Assembly (NCBI GenBank): GCA_963675135.1
Contig: OY776132.1
Location: forward strand, 6,696,001 to 6,760,000
Reading direction: 5' to 3'
Length of the DNA stretch: 64,000 nt
Origin: Galeopsis tetrahit
Lineage: Eukaryota > Streptophyta > Magnoliopsida > Lamiales > Lamiaceae
Positions 1-10,746 of the stretch are shown here, piece after piece; positions within the stretch are counted from its first letter, which is position 1; each line of letters opens with the position of its first letter. A model generated the notes under the pieces. It saw only the letters and a program-made list of their open reading frames with translations. It was not told the origin of the DNA and ran no database searches. The position numbers and the translations under genes were made by a program.

Positions 1-240
1 TGGAGTATATCTTCTGTCATCAAATATTCTGCAGTATATATGATATTAATTAGCAGCGTATCTAATATTTGATTATTCAAATATTTAGTTTCCTAGTTTA
101 AATATTCTGTTTCTTTATTCAGCATTGGCCCATAGTTGAAAAGGCCCATTCTTATGTATATATACTCTGCCCCCACACGGCAGTATTCAATTAAGCTGAA
201 ATACTTTTTCTTTTCATGTATACACTTGCAAATATTATCA
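1..240 (+). repeat. 5' LTR of the first copia element
   Basis: Starts TGGAGTATAT and ends AATATTATCA, immediately followed by the primer-binding site. A TATA-like TATGTATATATACT lies near 152-167 and could be the LTR promoter. It matches 3645-3890 apart from four substitutions and a missing 6-base TACCAT segment. Confidence 0.93.
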
Positions 241-252
241 TGGTACCAGAGC
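241..252 (+). other. tRNA-iMet primer-binding site
   Basis: TGGTACCAGAGC directly abuts the LTR. The usual plant copia site complementary to initiator methionine tRNA is TGGTATCAGAGC, so there is one mismatch. Confidence 0.85.
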
Positions 253-318
253 CGACTTCTTGGTGAAGACATCCAAGAGATTTCGATTCTTGTTGTTGCC
301 TAACATCTTCATTAAATC

Positions 319-1521
319 TTGGGGACGACGGGTAATATGGTCGGTACACTACTGTCATTTTCATCCCAATCTTGGGTTATTGACTCGAGTGCAACAGAAT
401 ACATCGCTTGTCAATCCGCAGGGCTGTTCGATATGACGAGGGCTCACTCTGAATCATCGGTACCAATACCGAATGGAGAAGATGTCCATGTTCATGGGAT
501 TGGACGAGCTGATTTGGGAAACGGTTTGAATCTTAGTTGTGTTCTCTATATACCTGAATTTTGTTGCAATCTTTTATCCGTTAGTCGTATTACCAAAGAT
601 TTGAATTGTGTATTCACATTCTTTGCGGATTTTTGTATCTTGCAGGCTTTACCCTCGAGAAAGCTAATTGGAGTGGGTAAACATCGTGATGGACTATATT
701 ACATGGAACCTTCGAAGACTGAGGGGGCTGTGTTAGCAGCGATTGGGAATTCAGAAATTTGGCATCGTCGTTTGGGACATGCTCCTGATAACAAGTTACG
801 AAATATTGGTTGCTTGAAGGGTTTTAAGAATGATACGGTATTTTGTGATTCTTGTATTCGAGCTAAACAAACTCGTTTACCTTTTCCTGTTAGCACAACT
901 GTTATTTCTCATTGTTTTGAATTATTACATTGTGACATTTGGGGTCCTTATAAATGTGACACGTTTAGTGGTGCTCGATATTTTTTATCAATTGTTGATG
1001 ATCACAGCAGAGGTGTTTGGGTTTATCTTATACGTAGAAAATCTGATATTGTAACCTCTTTGATTAAATTTCTAAACATGGTTCGAACTCAATTTGGCCA
1101 ATCAGTCAAACGAGTGCGCTCGGATAATGGCTTCGAGTTTCAAGCGTCGATTTTACTTGATAATTATGCAGCTAATGGGATTTTATTGGAGACTTCTTGC
1201 ACAGACACACCACAACAAAATGGTGTTGTCGAGCGCAAACATCGCCACATACTAGAGGTTGCTCGAGCACTTAGATTTGAGTCAGGACTACCAATTGAAT
1301 TTTGGGGAGAATGTATCCTTACCGCAGTTTACATTATCAATCGACTACCTTCTCCTATTGTTGATAACAAATCGCCGTATGAGGTTTTGTTCGGTAAACC
1401 GCCATCATATGATCATTTTCGGGTGTTTGGTTGCTTAGTATATGCGCATGAGAATCGACGCAAGGACAAGTTTGGAGAAAGGGGGAGTGCATGCATTTTC
1501 GTTGGTTATCTTGTTGGCTAA
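319..1521 (+). pseudogene. copia protease-integrase region (broken pol, part 1)
   Basis: About 400 codons in one frame. The N-terminal part is the aspartic protease, with WVIDSSATEY where the family has DSGAT: the glycine after the catalytic Asp-Ser is replaced by serine. Next comes the pre-integrase zinc region (WHRRLGH, then CDSC), and the integrase core with VDDHSR (first Asp), SDNGFEF (second Asp) and PQQNGVVERKHR (Glu). It ends at a TAA at 1519-1521, after FVGYLVG. The same frame continues with recognisable copia sequence (KAYRVFDL) to a second stop near 1711, so the first stop is a nonsense mutation. No gag precedes it. The protein cannot be a functional polyprotein. Confidence 0.9.
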
Positions 1522-2049
1522 AAGGCATATCGAGTGTTTGATCTACATACTCATAATTTTTTCAACTCACGAGATGTCACCTTCGTTGAGAACCTATTTC
1601 CGTTTAAAGGGGGTGACGACCTGGACTTTGCAGATGCCCTACGAACAGCCCAAAATTTTGTTCGAGACCCAGCCCCTAGTCTCGATCGTGTTCAGCCCAC
1701 ATCTCGCCCTTAAATCCGACGAGCCTCGTCAAGTGATGATCAAACACTCGAGTTATCAAGCATTCGTTCTCCACCAGACAGTGGGACCATGGTTCTCGAT
1801 GCTGCACCTTTTGTCGATGCACCTACCGTCGATGTTACACCTTCTGTCGATGCACCTATCGTCGATGTTATTGCACCGCCTGCACCATTGATTGAAACTC
1901 GGGTAAGTCTCCGTCCCATGAAACGTCCCAAGCACTTGGACGCTTAATTACGAGACTTCCTTGCCCCCCTCAATAGACCATTCATGATCCACTGCCAATT
2001 CATTCGACTCGACGGTATATCCTCTTTCCCATTTCATTACATACAATAA

Positions 2050-3634
2050 ATTTTCTCCTGCTCATAAGGCTTTCCTAGCAGCCATCACGTCACGTGATGA
2101 GCCAAAATATTTCTCTCAGGCTGTTAAAGACCCCTTATGGCGTGAGGCTATGGCAAAGGAAATTCAAGCCTTAGAGGTGAATGGTACGTGGATCTTAACC
2201 GATTTGCCACCCGAAAAGAAAGTCGTCGGATCGAAATGGGTATATAAAATAAAATATAAACCAAATGGTGATGTAGAGCGTTACAAGGCTCGTTTGGTCG
2301 CAAAGGGATTCACGCAAATCGAGGGTATTGACTTTCATGAAACATTTGCCCCCGTGGCAAAGCTTGTCACTATTCGATGCATGTTAAGCATTGTTGTACG
2401 ACGAAATTGGGAAGTGCATCAGTTAGATGTCAACAATGCTTTTCTTCACGGAGATCTACATGAGAACGTATATATGCGGATTCCGCAAGGATTTGCAAAA
2501 GAAGGTGAAACACGTGTTTGCAAACTGCAAAAATCTCTTTATGGGCTTAGACAAGCTTCTCGAAACTGGTATGAAAAGTTCACCCATGCTCTTCTCTTGA
2601 TCGGATTTCATCAGTCACGAGCCGATCACTCTCTTTTCATATTTCGAAAAGGTACCACTTACGTTTCCGCAATTATATATGTTGATGATGTTCTTTTGGC
2701 CGGCAATGATCCCGATCACATAAATTATGTTAAACGATACTTGGATGACAAGTTTAGCATTAAAGACTTAGGTATGTTGAAATATTTTTCGGGAACTGAG
2801 GTTGCTCGCTCCCCCGAAGGCTTCGTGTTAAGCCAACGCAAGTATGCACTTGATATATTGGAGGAAAGTGAATTGCAAGGTTGTCGACCTGGTGCATTCC
2901 CCATAGAACAAAACCTTAAGCTAAGCCCTGATGACGATACGCCTCTTGTCGATGCAACTCAATACAGACTCTTGGTTGGTCGTCTCTTGTATCTCACCGT
3001 AACTCGTCCCGACATCGTCTTCCCGGTGAGCCAATTAAGCCAATTTTTGAGTCAACCACGTCAAAGTCACCTCACTGCGGTCCATCGTGTTTTATGCTAT
3101 TTGAAACAAACACTCGGGCAAGGCATATTTCTTTCGGCCCATGGAAATTTTGATCTCCAAGGACATTGCGACGCAGATTGGGCGGGGTGTCCCTTCACTA
3201 GGCGATCATCCACAGGATATTTCATCACTCTTGGGGGCTCTCCCATTTCGTGGCGCACGAAGAAACAATCAGTTGCATCTCGATCATCCGTCGAGGCGGA
3301 ATATAGAGCAATGGCCACTACAGTGTGTGAAATTATTTGGTTACGCTGACTATTGGAGGATTTTGGGGTTCGCCAAACTAGTCCTACACCACTTTATTGC
3401 GATAATAAAGTGGCTCGTCACATTGCCGTTAATCCAGTTTTTCATGAACGTACGAAACACGTTGAGATGGACTGTTATTTTGTTCGAGAAAGGGTTGCTA
3501 ATGGCGATATTAAACCATGCATGGTCCATACAACAAATCAAGTGACAGACATTTTTACTAAAGCCCTTGGTGCCGATCGTTTTTGTTTTCTTCATGGCAA
3601 GTTGGGTGTTCGAGATTTACACACTCCAACTTGA
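2050..3634 (+). pseudogene. copia reverse transcriptase-RNase H (broken pol, part 2)
   Basis: This is in a different frame from the integrase part, so at least one frameshift lies between about 1711 and 2050. The RT begins before the first ATG at 2150 (upstream codons read DPLWREAMAKEIQAL). It carries GSKWVYKIK, ARLVAKGFTQ, DVNNAFLHG, LYGLRQASRNWY and the catalytic YVDDVLLAG. RNase H follows (CDADWAGCP, KKQSVASRSSVEAEYRA). A TGA at 3347-3349 interrupts RNase H after IIWLR; the same frame then resumes with FGVRQTSPTPLYCDNKVA and ends at 3634. The RT core itself is uninterrupted, so decay is recent. Confidence 0.9.
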
Positions 3635-3644
3635 GGGGGAATAT
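3631..3644 (+). other. polypurine tract of the first copia element
   Basis: TTGAGGGGGAATAT lies immediately before the 3' LTR. This is the standard plus-strand primer position and includes the stop codon context of pol. Confidence 0.8.
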
Positions 3645-3890
3645 TGGAGTATATCTTCTGTCATCAAATATTCGGCAGTATATATGATATTAATTAGCAA
3701 CGTATCTAATATTTGATTATTCAAATATTTAGTTTCCTAGTTTAAATATTCTGTTTCTTTATTCAGCATTGGCCCATTACCATAGTTGAAAAGACCCATT
3801 CTTATGTATATATACTCTGCCCCCACACGGCAGTATTCAATTAAGCAGAAATACTTTTTCTTTTCATGTATACACTTGCAAATATTATCA
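3645..3890 (+). repeat. 3' LTR of the first copia element
   Basis: 246 bases, TG...CA, matching 1-240 with four substitutions and an extra TACCAT. The flank after it (ATTAA, 3891-3895) would be the right target-site copy if a left copy lies outside the window. Confidence 0.93.
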
Positions 3891-3895
3891 ATTAA

Positions 3896-4729
3896 GTTTT
3901 TGAAGAAGGAAGTTACGACTTCCTCCTTAACCCCGATAGCCGAAGCTTTCCCGAGGGGTTCTAAGGTTCGACCTAGGGTTGGGATTATACTACCTCACCA
4001 GTTTGCACTCGGGATAGACGTGGTGGTCGGAAACTACCCTCCCACCTCTCTCTCCTCACCTCTCTCCACTCTTCACTCTCCATTATCTCACTTTAGTAGA
4101 ATAGTAAATTTCGCTTTTATTGTTTAGTGTTTTATAAAAAATATTTCACAAAAATTCGAATCGAATAATATCGAATACGAATTAATTTCGAATCGAATAC
4201 TCGACTAATATTGTTTAAAAAAATCGAATACTCGAAAAATACTGTTTAAAAAAATATACTCGAATTGAATTTATTATATGAAAAATAAACAAATATGAAT
4301 ACTCGAATATTTTCACGAATACGAAACGAATATTGTGGTATTCACTTCGATTCGATTCGTTTACAACCCTAATCATGGGTATGCAGAGAAATTCAGGGTC
4401 TAGAAGAAAAACGCATTTTTTTACGGGGTGTGTCAGTGTGTGTACTCATAGGGGTAATGTGAAAGCATATAACCGCTGGGACTCGCTTTCTTTAAATTCA
4501 ATGAGCATGACTGACAAGCTACTTAATTATCTATGATCATAAATTTAAACATATAGCAATTTTATGCCTTATTTTGGAAAAAAAGAGAATACCAATCGTT
4601 TTTGGAAGATGAAGTAACAAAATAAAAGTATATACGATTACGCAATATAAAAACTTCGGTAATATATATTGATTGCAAAGCTAGCTGAATTTAATTATTT
4701 TGAGTTTATTAGGACTGCAGTGAAAAGCA
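3896..4729. other. intergenic, including a CGAAT-rich repeat remnant
   Basis: No gene recognised. From about 4140 to 4375 the sequence is built of degenerate TCGAAT/CGAATA words and ends CGTTTACAACCCTA, resembling the terminus of hAT-type MITEs (compare 7089-7570). No matching left terminus or 8-base target duplication is visible, so it is at best a truncated copy. Confidence 0.4.
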
Positions 4730-6900
4730 TAGTGAAGTTGTTAATAGAGATTATTGACTTATTGATAAAAATTGGTTAAACACTACAAATTGTCTTGTAA
4801 CACTACAAATTGTCAGGTAAAATGTATTTCCCACCCTTCATCTATTCAAAGATTAAACACATCTTCTCTTTCCTCCCTCTCAAACAATTAATACTCCGTA
4901 TGGCCTTCTCTCTTTATTTCTCTATCTCATTTTCAATTATTTGTTTCTCTCTCTTTTCTCTCACTTTTACAAAAAATCTGAGATCTAAAATGGGGCTTGA
5001 GATGGCGAAGAAGGCAGCGAGACGTTTTCGCAACTCGTCGAAAATGGCAGTCGTTTGAGTATTTTGAGACGCCGAAGAAGTCAGCGATACGCCGCTCCGT
5101 CAAGGGGCTCGTCTTCTCCGATCTGCGTCGCTTGCTTGATGGCGGCGTAGATCTAGGGTTTTCTGGGGGTGTTGACACACTGAGTTGACTCAGTGAGTTT
5201 CTACTCTCTTTTCCAAAAAAATTCCCACAAACCCAAACTTTTCTGTGTTTGGATCTAATGTTTTTCTTATTGTTTTGCACTGATTATTACTGAAAATAAG
5301 TTTTTATTTTCTTAGAATTTCTTCCCAAGCCTAGGATTCTGAGATGAGATGCGAAACGGTGAGGGCGCAAGCCTAGAATTGACACTGGCGGAAAGTTTGG
5401 CGGTGGCACTTCGAGCGGAACAGAGGGCGACGACGGCAGCTGCCATGGCGTATTGAAACAGGTGGAAGAATGCACATGTGAATGAGGTAGGGTTTTAGGA
5501 ATGGTTTAGGCTTTGTTACATTGGGGCGGTGAAATTTTGATATTGGCCCAAAAGGTGTATTCTTTTGTTGGAAGAATATAATATTAAAATCCAAATTTAA
5601 GTTTTTATTTTCATTTTCAATTCAAGGTTAGTTTTATATTAAATTAAAATTTGATGAAATATTAATTTCTCTAATTTAAATCAGATGCCCCAAAAAAATT
5701 TGGTAAATTTTTATATGTAATTGAATTTTAAATGATTTGAATGTAATATTGTTATAATTTAATGTTGTTATAAATAAGGTTTGTTTTAATTTAACTTACG
5801 GAGTATTATTTTTTTAATGTAATATTGTTATATTTTATTCATAATTTAATTGTTATATTTAATGTGTTAATTTAATGTTGTTATAAATAAGGTTCGTTTT
5901 AATTTAACGTCTTATGTTTTGAATGTAATATTGTTATATATAAATCTGATTATATGGCTAGTGTTCAATAAATATATATATATATATATATATATATGAT
6001 TCAATATATAAATCTGATTTCTCTACATTTGTTATTTTATTTCATTTTTTCTGGGTATATCTAGTCTTGTATGTCAACATTTTAAATAAATGTAATTATA
6101 TATGTTCAACAATCGTGTCATCGTATTCAATATATATAGATATTCAGTGTTCAATATTTATCTATATTCAATATTTAATTATATTCAATATATATTGATA
6201 TTCAGTGTTCAATATTCAATATATATGTCGATATTCATATTTTAATTATGTAAAAAATATAAATTAAAATTTTTTTTAACGTCTATAAATTAAAATATTT
6301 GAATAAAGAAAAATGAACTAAAAAAATTGACTTAGAAATTTTGAAAAAAAATTTCAACAAAAAATTGAATAAAATATAAATTAAATATTTGAATAAAATA
6401 TAAATAAAAAAACTAAAGAAAAATAATTAGAATAAAAAAATTGAATTAAGTTGATAAAAATGTATGATTTGACCCGTCAAAGACTTAGAGAAAAAATATT
6501 TTTAACTAAATTAAAAAATTTAATAAAAAAATCTGACTTAAATTTTTGGAAAAATGAATAAAAAATATTCAAGTTAAATTTGAATTATTATTTTTTTGCG
6601 TGAATTAGAAAAGCTAAGAAATTTGAATATAAAAATTGAGTAAAAAAGAATAAAATATAATTTGAAAAACAAAATAGATCTGAAATTTGAAAAATTTTGA
6701 ATTTAAAATTCAAATAAAATTGGAATTAAAATGTTTGAATAAAAAAATTGGATGAATAAAAAAATAAGAAATCTGAATATAATTTTTTTAATAAAATAAT
6801 TGAGTAGAAAGAATATAAAAGAAGAGAGTAGGTGGGATTTTTTTTAAGGGCACAATGGTCTTTCTCAATGGTAATTTGTATTTCCTAACATTAATTTCCA
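4730..6900. other. AT-rich repeat region with a GC-rich island (possible captured gene fragment)
   Basis: Most of this stretch is low-complexity AT sequence (TTAATTTAATGTTGTTATAAAT words repeat between 5730 and 5930), with a (TA)n run at 5972-5998. A GC-rich island at 4985-5460 contains short open frames on both strands (for example from 4990 and, on the minus strand, 5280-4933) but no family I recognise. Weakly similar ends (ACAAATTGTCAGG... near 4805 and, inverted, near 6880) suggest an old TIR element carrying a gene fragment. This is inference from base composition and weak end similarity only. Confidence 0.3.
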
Positions 6901-7088
6901 TTATTTTCCATTGGATGTACCAACAAGTTCTTAAAGAGTGCCTTTTGTGCTAGACACCAACTTGCCCTTGTTAATAACTGAGGCTTCATCGGTTTTGACA
7001 AGTTTTAAAACATTTTTCTCTTTCCCCCCACCCAACACCACCCCACCCCACCATCACCAAATTCATTTAAGATTATGTCGTACACTCG

Positions 7089-7570
7089 TAGGGGTGTAAA
7101 CGAGTCGAGTCGAGCCGAGCAGTGTTGAGCTCGAAACTCGACTCGATTGTTATACTCGAAGCTCGAAACTCGACTCGACTCGGTCGAGCCTAAAATTTTA
7201 AAGATCGAGCTCGACTCGATAAGAAACTCGATTAACTCGAGCTCGGCTCGACTCGATTACCTATATAATTTTTAAAATTAATTTTAAAACATATTTTTTT
7301 CTAAAATAAACTCGAGCTCGACTCGGCTCGACTCGATTACTCGTATATAAATATAAATTATATATTAATGGCAAAATAGTAAATATTGTTCAAGCTCGAT
7401 TAGGCTCGCGAGCCTTTCGAGCCAAATATTTATGAGCTCGAACTCGAACTCGGTAGCTACTCGAGTAGCTCGAAACTCGACTCGACTCGATTAACTTCGA
7501 GTCGATTTCGATCTTTTTTCGAGTCGAGCACGAGTAGCTCGCAAGTAGGCTCGACTCACTTACACCCCTA
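7089..7570. mobile_element. hAT-type MITE with 8-bp target duplication
   Basis: 482 bases, bounded by TAGGGGTGTAA at the left and TTACACCCCTA at the right, and flanked by TACACTCG at 7081-7088 and 7571-7578. An 8-base duplication with TAGGGGTG termini is characteristic of the hAT superfamily. The inside is a dense array of CTCGA/TCGAG words in both orientations, giving extensive self-complementarity. There is no coding capacity, so it is non-autonomous. Confidence 0.88.
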
Positions 7571-7619
7571 TACACTCGTATGCACCGTACACACCTAATT
7601 TAAATTTCAATTTCAATCT

Positions 7620-8000
7620 TATAATTGACTACATCTCCACTTTTGTTAACTTCACCCCTACAAATTATATAAACAATTGACCACAGTTATTTACACCCCA
7701 ATTTTTTTGATATCACCCTACAAATTATATAAACAATTGACCACAGTTATTTACACCCCCAATTTTGTTGACTTCACCCCTAAATTATTATTTTTAAAAA
7801 ATTATACCTAAAATTACTATAGTACCCTTCTATTAATTTAAAAAAATATAATACAATCAATTCTAATTTATATACTGTATAAACAATTGACCAAGGTTAT
7901 TTACACCACCACTTTTGTAATTACACCTAAAATTAATATAGTGCATTTCTATTAATTTAAACAAAATATAATACAATCAATCATAATTTATATAGGCAAA
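7620..8000. repeat. minisatellite, about 60-bp monomer
   Basis: A unit of about 60 bases (AATTATATAAACAATTGACC, then CAGTTATTTACACCCC) is repeated near-perfectly at about 7662-7780 and in degenerate form to about 8000. The same monomer type (short water-clear core TTAT-TACACCC plus TTCACCCC) builds the arrays at 37285-37620 and 38450-38760. Confidence 0.65.
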
Positions 8001-8115
8001 TTTTTATATACACTCGCGTGTATATACAGTCTTCAATTTCATTAAAAGTTTAAGACTAATTTACATTTTTCGGTGCAGACAATTAATGAGTCGCACAAAT
8101 CTAATGAAAGGTCAC

Positions 8116-8742
8116 GATTATATGCACACACAAGATTGAATTGGACACCTACCAATTTGTTTTACAAATCAATAATTTTGAGATTGAGAGACCTAGAAGA
8201 AAATTAAATAAAATACTTACCTATCGGGATTTTAAGGTTGAGAGATCTAGAAGAAAATTGATAACGGAGGGGCGGCAGAAACGAGGAGGAGGCGACAAAT
8301 CTATTTTTCTAACTTACAATAGAAAGAGGGACAGACGGCTTGTAATGCGACGAAAGAAGGAGGAAGCCGCGAGGGCTTGGGACGTAGCCACAGACAGCGG
8401 CGGCTTGGGACGCAGCCTTGGACGAATAGTGAGGCCTGGTCGAACGGCGAAGCAGACGCGCGTGAAGCGAAACAAATGCGACGACGACAAACAAGCCTAT
8501 GGCGGCGAGACTTTGTGTGGCAACGAAGAAAATTTATGGCAGCGAAGCTTTGAGTGACGACCGACGAGGCTAGGAGAGGAGTGGGTGTCCCAAGCGGCGT
8601 ATTTTGTTTTTCACGCTATATGGTTTGAGAGAATAAGGGGAGAATTATGGTTATGTAGGAGAAGGATATCTTCGGTCTTTCATGGGGGGTGTCTTAATCG
8701 TACGAAGTGTGCGCTAAAATCTTGTGTGTGCGTATAACCGAC
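8116..8742. mobile_element. TIR element with GC-rich core, superfamily unclear
   Basis: The left end GATTATATGCACACACAAG is the near-exact inverse of the right end CTTGTGTGTGCGTATAACC, enclosing about 627 bases. The interior is GC-rich (8270-8590) against AT-rich surroundings. It has an open frame of 138 codons without recognisable domains, and low-complexity basic composition suggests it is not a protein gene. The right-end sequence is related to 42740-42830. I could not see a clear target duplication. Confidence 0.5.
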
Positions 8743-9100
8743 TATTGATTACTAATTATTGTTCATGGTATTACTGAATACTGTTAATGGTATTACTGAT
8801 TACTGTTCATGATATTACTAATAATTGTTTTTTGTATTACTGAATATAATTAGATGTGTGAAATTATTTGTTATTGTATATAGTGTTCATGGTATTACTA
8901 ATTATTGTTAATGGTATTACTGATAATTGTTTTTGGTATTACTGAATACAATTAGATGTGTGAAATTATTTGTTATTGAATAAAATGTTACTGATTAATG
9001 TACATGGTACTATTAATTATTGTTTGTGGTATTACTAATAATTATTTTTGGTATTACTAAATATAATTAGATGTGTGGAATTATTTGTTATTATATATTG
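8740..9100. repeat. degenerate tandem repeat (GGTATTACT)
   Basis: Repeated blocks of TGGTATTACTGAAT..., each followed by AATTAGATGTGTGRAATTATTTGTTATTG. The longer block occurs near 8845, 8945 and 9065. No coding content. It lies directly upstream of the NLP-like locus. Confidence 0.6.
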
Positions 9101-9296
9101 GGAAGAAAAAAGAAAAAGAGGAGGGGGAAGAAAAATTAAACATCAAACCAACCGGGCGCTCTCACTTTCTTTGTATTAATAATATCAATCAACCATATTT
9201 CACTCTTACTCTTTGGTTTCGTAGGAGAAGGTTTGTCTTCTAGGCTTCTTCACTCTGGTGTGTCAATAAGTTTAACAGACGTGAAGGAGAAGGAGC

Positions 9297-10639
9297 ATGA
9301 CTAGTTTTCAAGAATGGGAGGGATATAATGATGAGTGTTGTATGGATGAATTCAGAGGGAACCTGCAGAAGCCGGTTGTGTCATCGAACCCGAATTCCTA
9401 TGGATGGGTGTTCTGGTATCCCAAAACAGAATCATCATATGTTTCATTGCCATTGAAGATCCAATGTTTTCTGGAAGCAGTGACTCCAGACTTGTACACT
9501 TATACTTTAGAGTGCTGTATGGTTCAGTTTTGGGGAATGAAAGATGAGGGTTGCCTCACCACTGTAGATCAACCCTTTGCTGTTGTTGGTGATACTCTTT
9601 ATAAAGGGTATTCTTGGTATAGGAAGTTGTGTGAATCTCACCAATATTCTGTAAAGTCGGCTGAAGGACCCGTTGGACGTGTGTACTTGAACAGGTACCC
9701 TGAATCTACCCCCGATTTGAGGCTCTACTCCGTCAAAGACTTTCCACTACGCAACCAGGCTGCTCGTTGCGGTTTCACTAAATACTTGGCCCTGCCTCTC
9801 TTTGATTTGCTTAACAATGAATGTTATGGGGTGCTAGAGCTCGTAACCAGATTAGTTGTCCACCCTCTAGCCCAAACATTTTCCTGTTTGGATAGTGGCC
9901 TTGAGGTTTTCTACCTACTTCATTTTATTCATGCTTGCTATATATACTTTGTGTAATTGGTTTATAAATTGACAGCAAGTGGAGTATATCGTTGTTTTTA
10001 TTTCGATCTTTTTGTATTAATTGATCACATATACTATAAAATTCAAATCTTGTGCAGAATGCTGGGTTGAAAACCTCCCATTTCAGTTGTTCATCGATTG
10101 AGGATTCCAGGGTAAACATTTTTAAGAGTTTGCTAAAAACTACTCCTTGTATTATTCATTCTCATTCTCATAAATAATACTCTAGTATTAACTTATTGCT
10201 ATGATTTGGACTCAGTATCACAAACCAGAGGCAGAGGGTGATGATGACGTCGCAAAGATGATGGAATTGGCTATCGAATTAGTACCCCAACTGCAACCAA
10301 TGTGTTAATGCTTCCAATAACTTGAGCTGCATGAAAAGAATAACTTTCATAGAGGCCATGAATAAGACACTGAATACCTGCCCCGGCGTAAATAATCTCC
10401 AAATGTTTAAGTATATTGAAGCCTGTAAATTCCACCAACGACACAGAGGGAAATGGATCGGTAGAGCTTTAATGTCAGTTGACAGCAAATCATGTTTCTG
10501 GCGCAATATATGTGATTTTAGCATATCTGAGAATCCATTGGCACATTATGCGCAACAAGCGAAATTGTCCTTTTGTTTTGTGGTTCGCCTTCAGAACGTG
10601 CACCACAACAACATCCACTATTTTGGCCCCCCTCTCTAA
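9297..10639 (+). pseudogene. NIN-like protein (NLP), GAF-like region, frameshifted
   Basis: NLPs are plant transcription factors for nitrate and nodulation responses, with an N-terminal GAF-like region, an RWP-RK DNA-binding domain and a C-terminal PB1 domain. Here the start region is an exon at 9297-9905 (about 203 codons). It carries TTVDQPFAV, GYSWYRK, GPVGRVYLNRYPESTPD and CGFTKYLALPLFD, the conserved NLP N-terminal block. Introns bounded by GT/AG then give exons 10058-10111 (LKTSHFSC) and from 10216 (AKMMELAIELV). Near 10300 the frame is lost (stop at 10306-10308), but the next frame continues the same domain to 10639 (NNLSCMKRITF, HRGKWIGRALMS, ENPLAHYAQQAKLSFCFVVRL), so a small indel is likely. 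Homology then stops. No RWP-RK sequence follows anywhere before the PB1 region. An unrecognised intron could hide the shift, but a decayed gene is the simpler reading. Confidence 0.75.
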
Positions 10640-10680
10640 AACACATTCCCCGATATTTCCCATTCCAAACCCCTACTCTC

Positions 10681-10688
10681 TATATAAA
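10681..10688 (+). promoter_or_regulatory. TATA box inside the NLP locus
   Basis: TATATAAA, 59 bases before the ATG at 10747, in a short non-coding segment (about 10640-10850) that interrupts NLP homology. The leader after it (CACTCTGGG, GGAGAAATCATGACCAGT) resembles the leader of the upstream NLP start (CACTCTGGT, GAAGGAGCATGACTAGT). It may therefore be a duplicated copy of that 5' region. Confidence 0.45.
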
Positions 10689-10746
10689 ACACTGGTGACT
10701 GAGAACACTTTCACTCTGGGAACAATTACACCGCGCAGGAGAAATC

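Larger units (their letters stand above)
1..3890 (+). mobile_element. Ty1/copia LTR retrotransposon lacking gag
   Basis: A complete LTR-to-LTR element. The LTRs are 240 and 246 bases, begin TG and end CA, and differ by four substitutions plus one 6-base indel, so the insertion is young. A primer-binding site follows the 5' LTR and a purine tract precedes the 3' LTR. The internal region is only 3.4 kb and holds protease, integrase, reverse transcriptase and RNase H in the copia order. There is no gag: protease sequence starts about 80 bases after the primer-binding site. Pol is interrupted by stops and a frameshift. The element starts at the first base of the window, so the left target-site copy cannot be seen; the right flank begins ATTAA. 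It is a deletion derivative, mobile if at all only with proteins supplied by another copy. Confidence 0.93.

Noticed and set aside
1442..1891. 149-codon frame overlapping the copia integrase-RT linker
   Set aside because: A shadow of the broken polyprotein; it has no copia domain in this frame, and the repeated STMHLL-like ending comes from a short internal repeat.
8141..8557. 138-codon plus-strand frame in a GC-rich patch
   Set aside because: No domain, biased basic composition, and it lies within a TIR element; another frame is open on the opposite strand.
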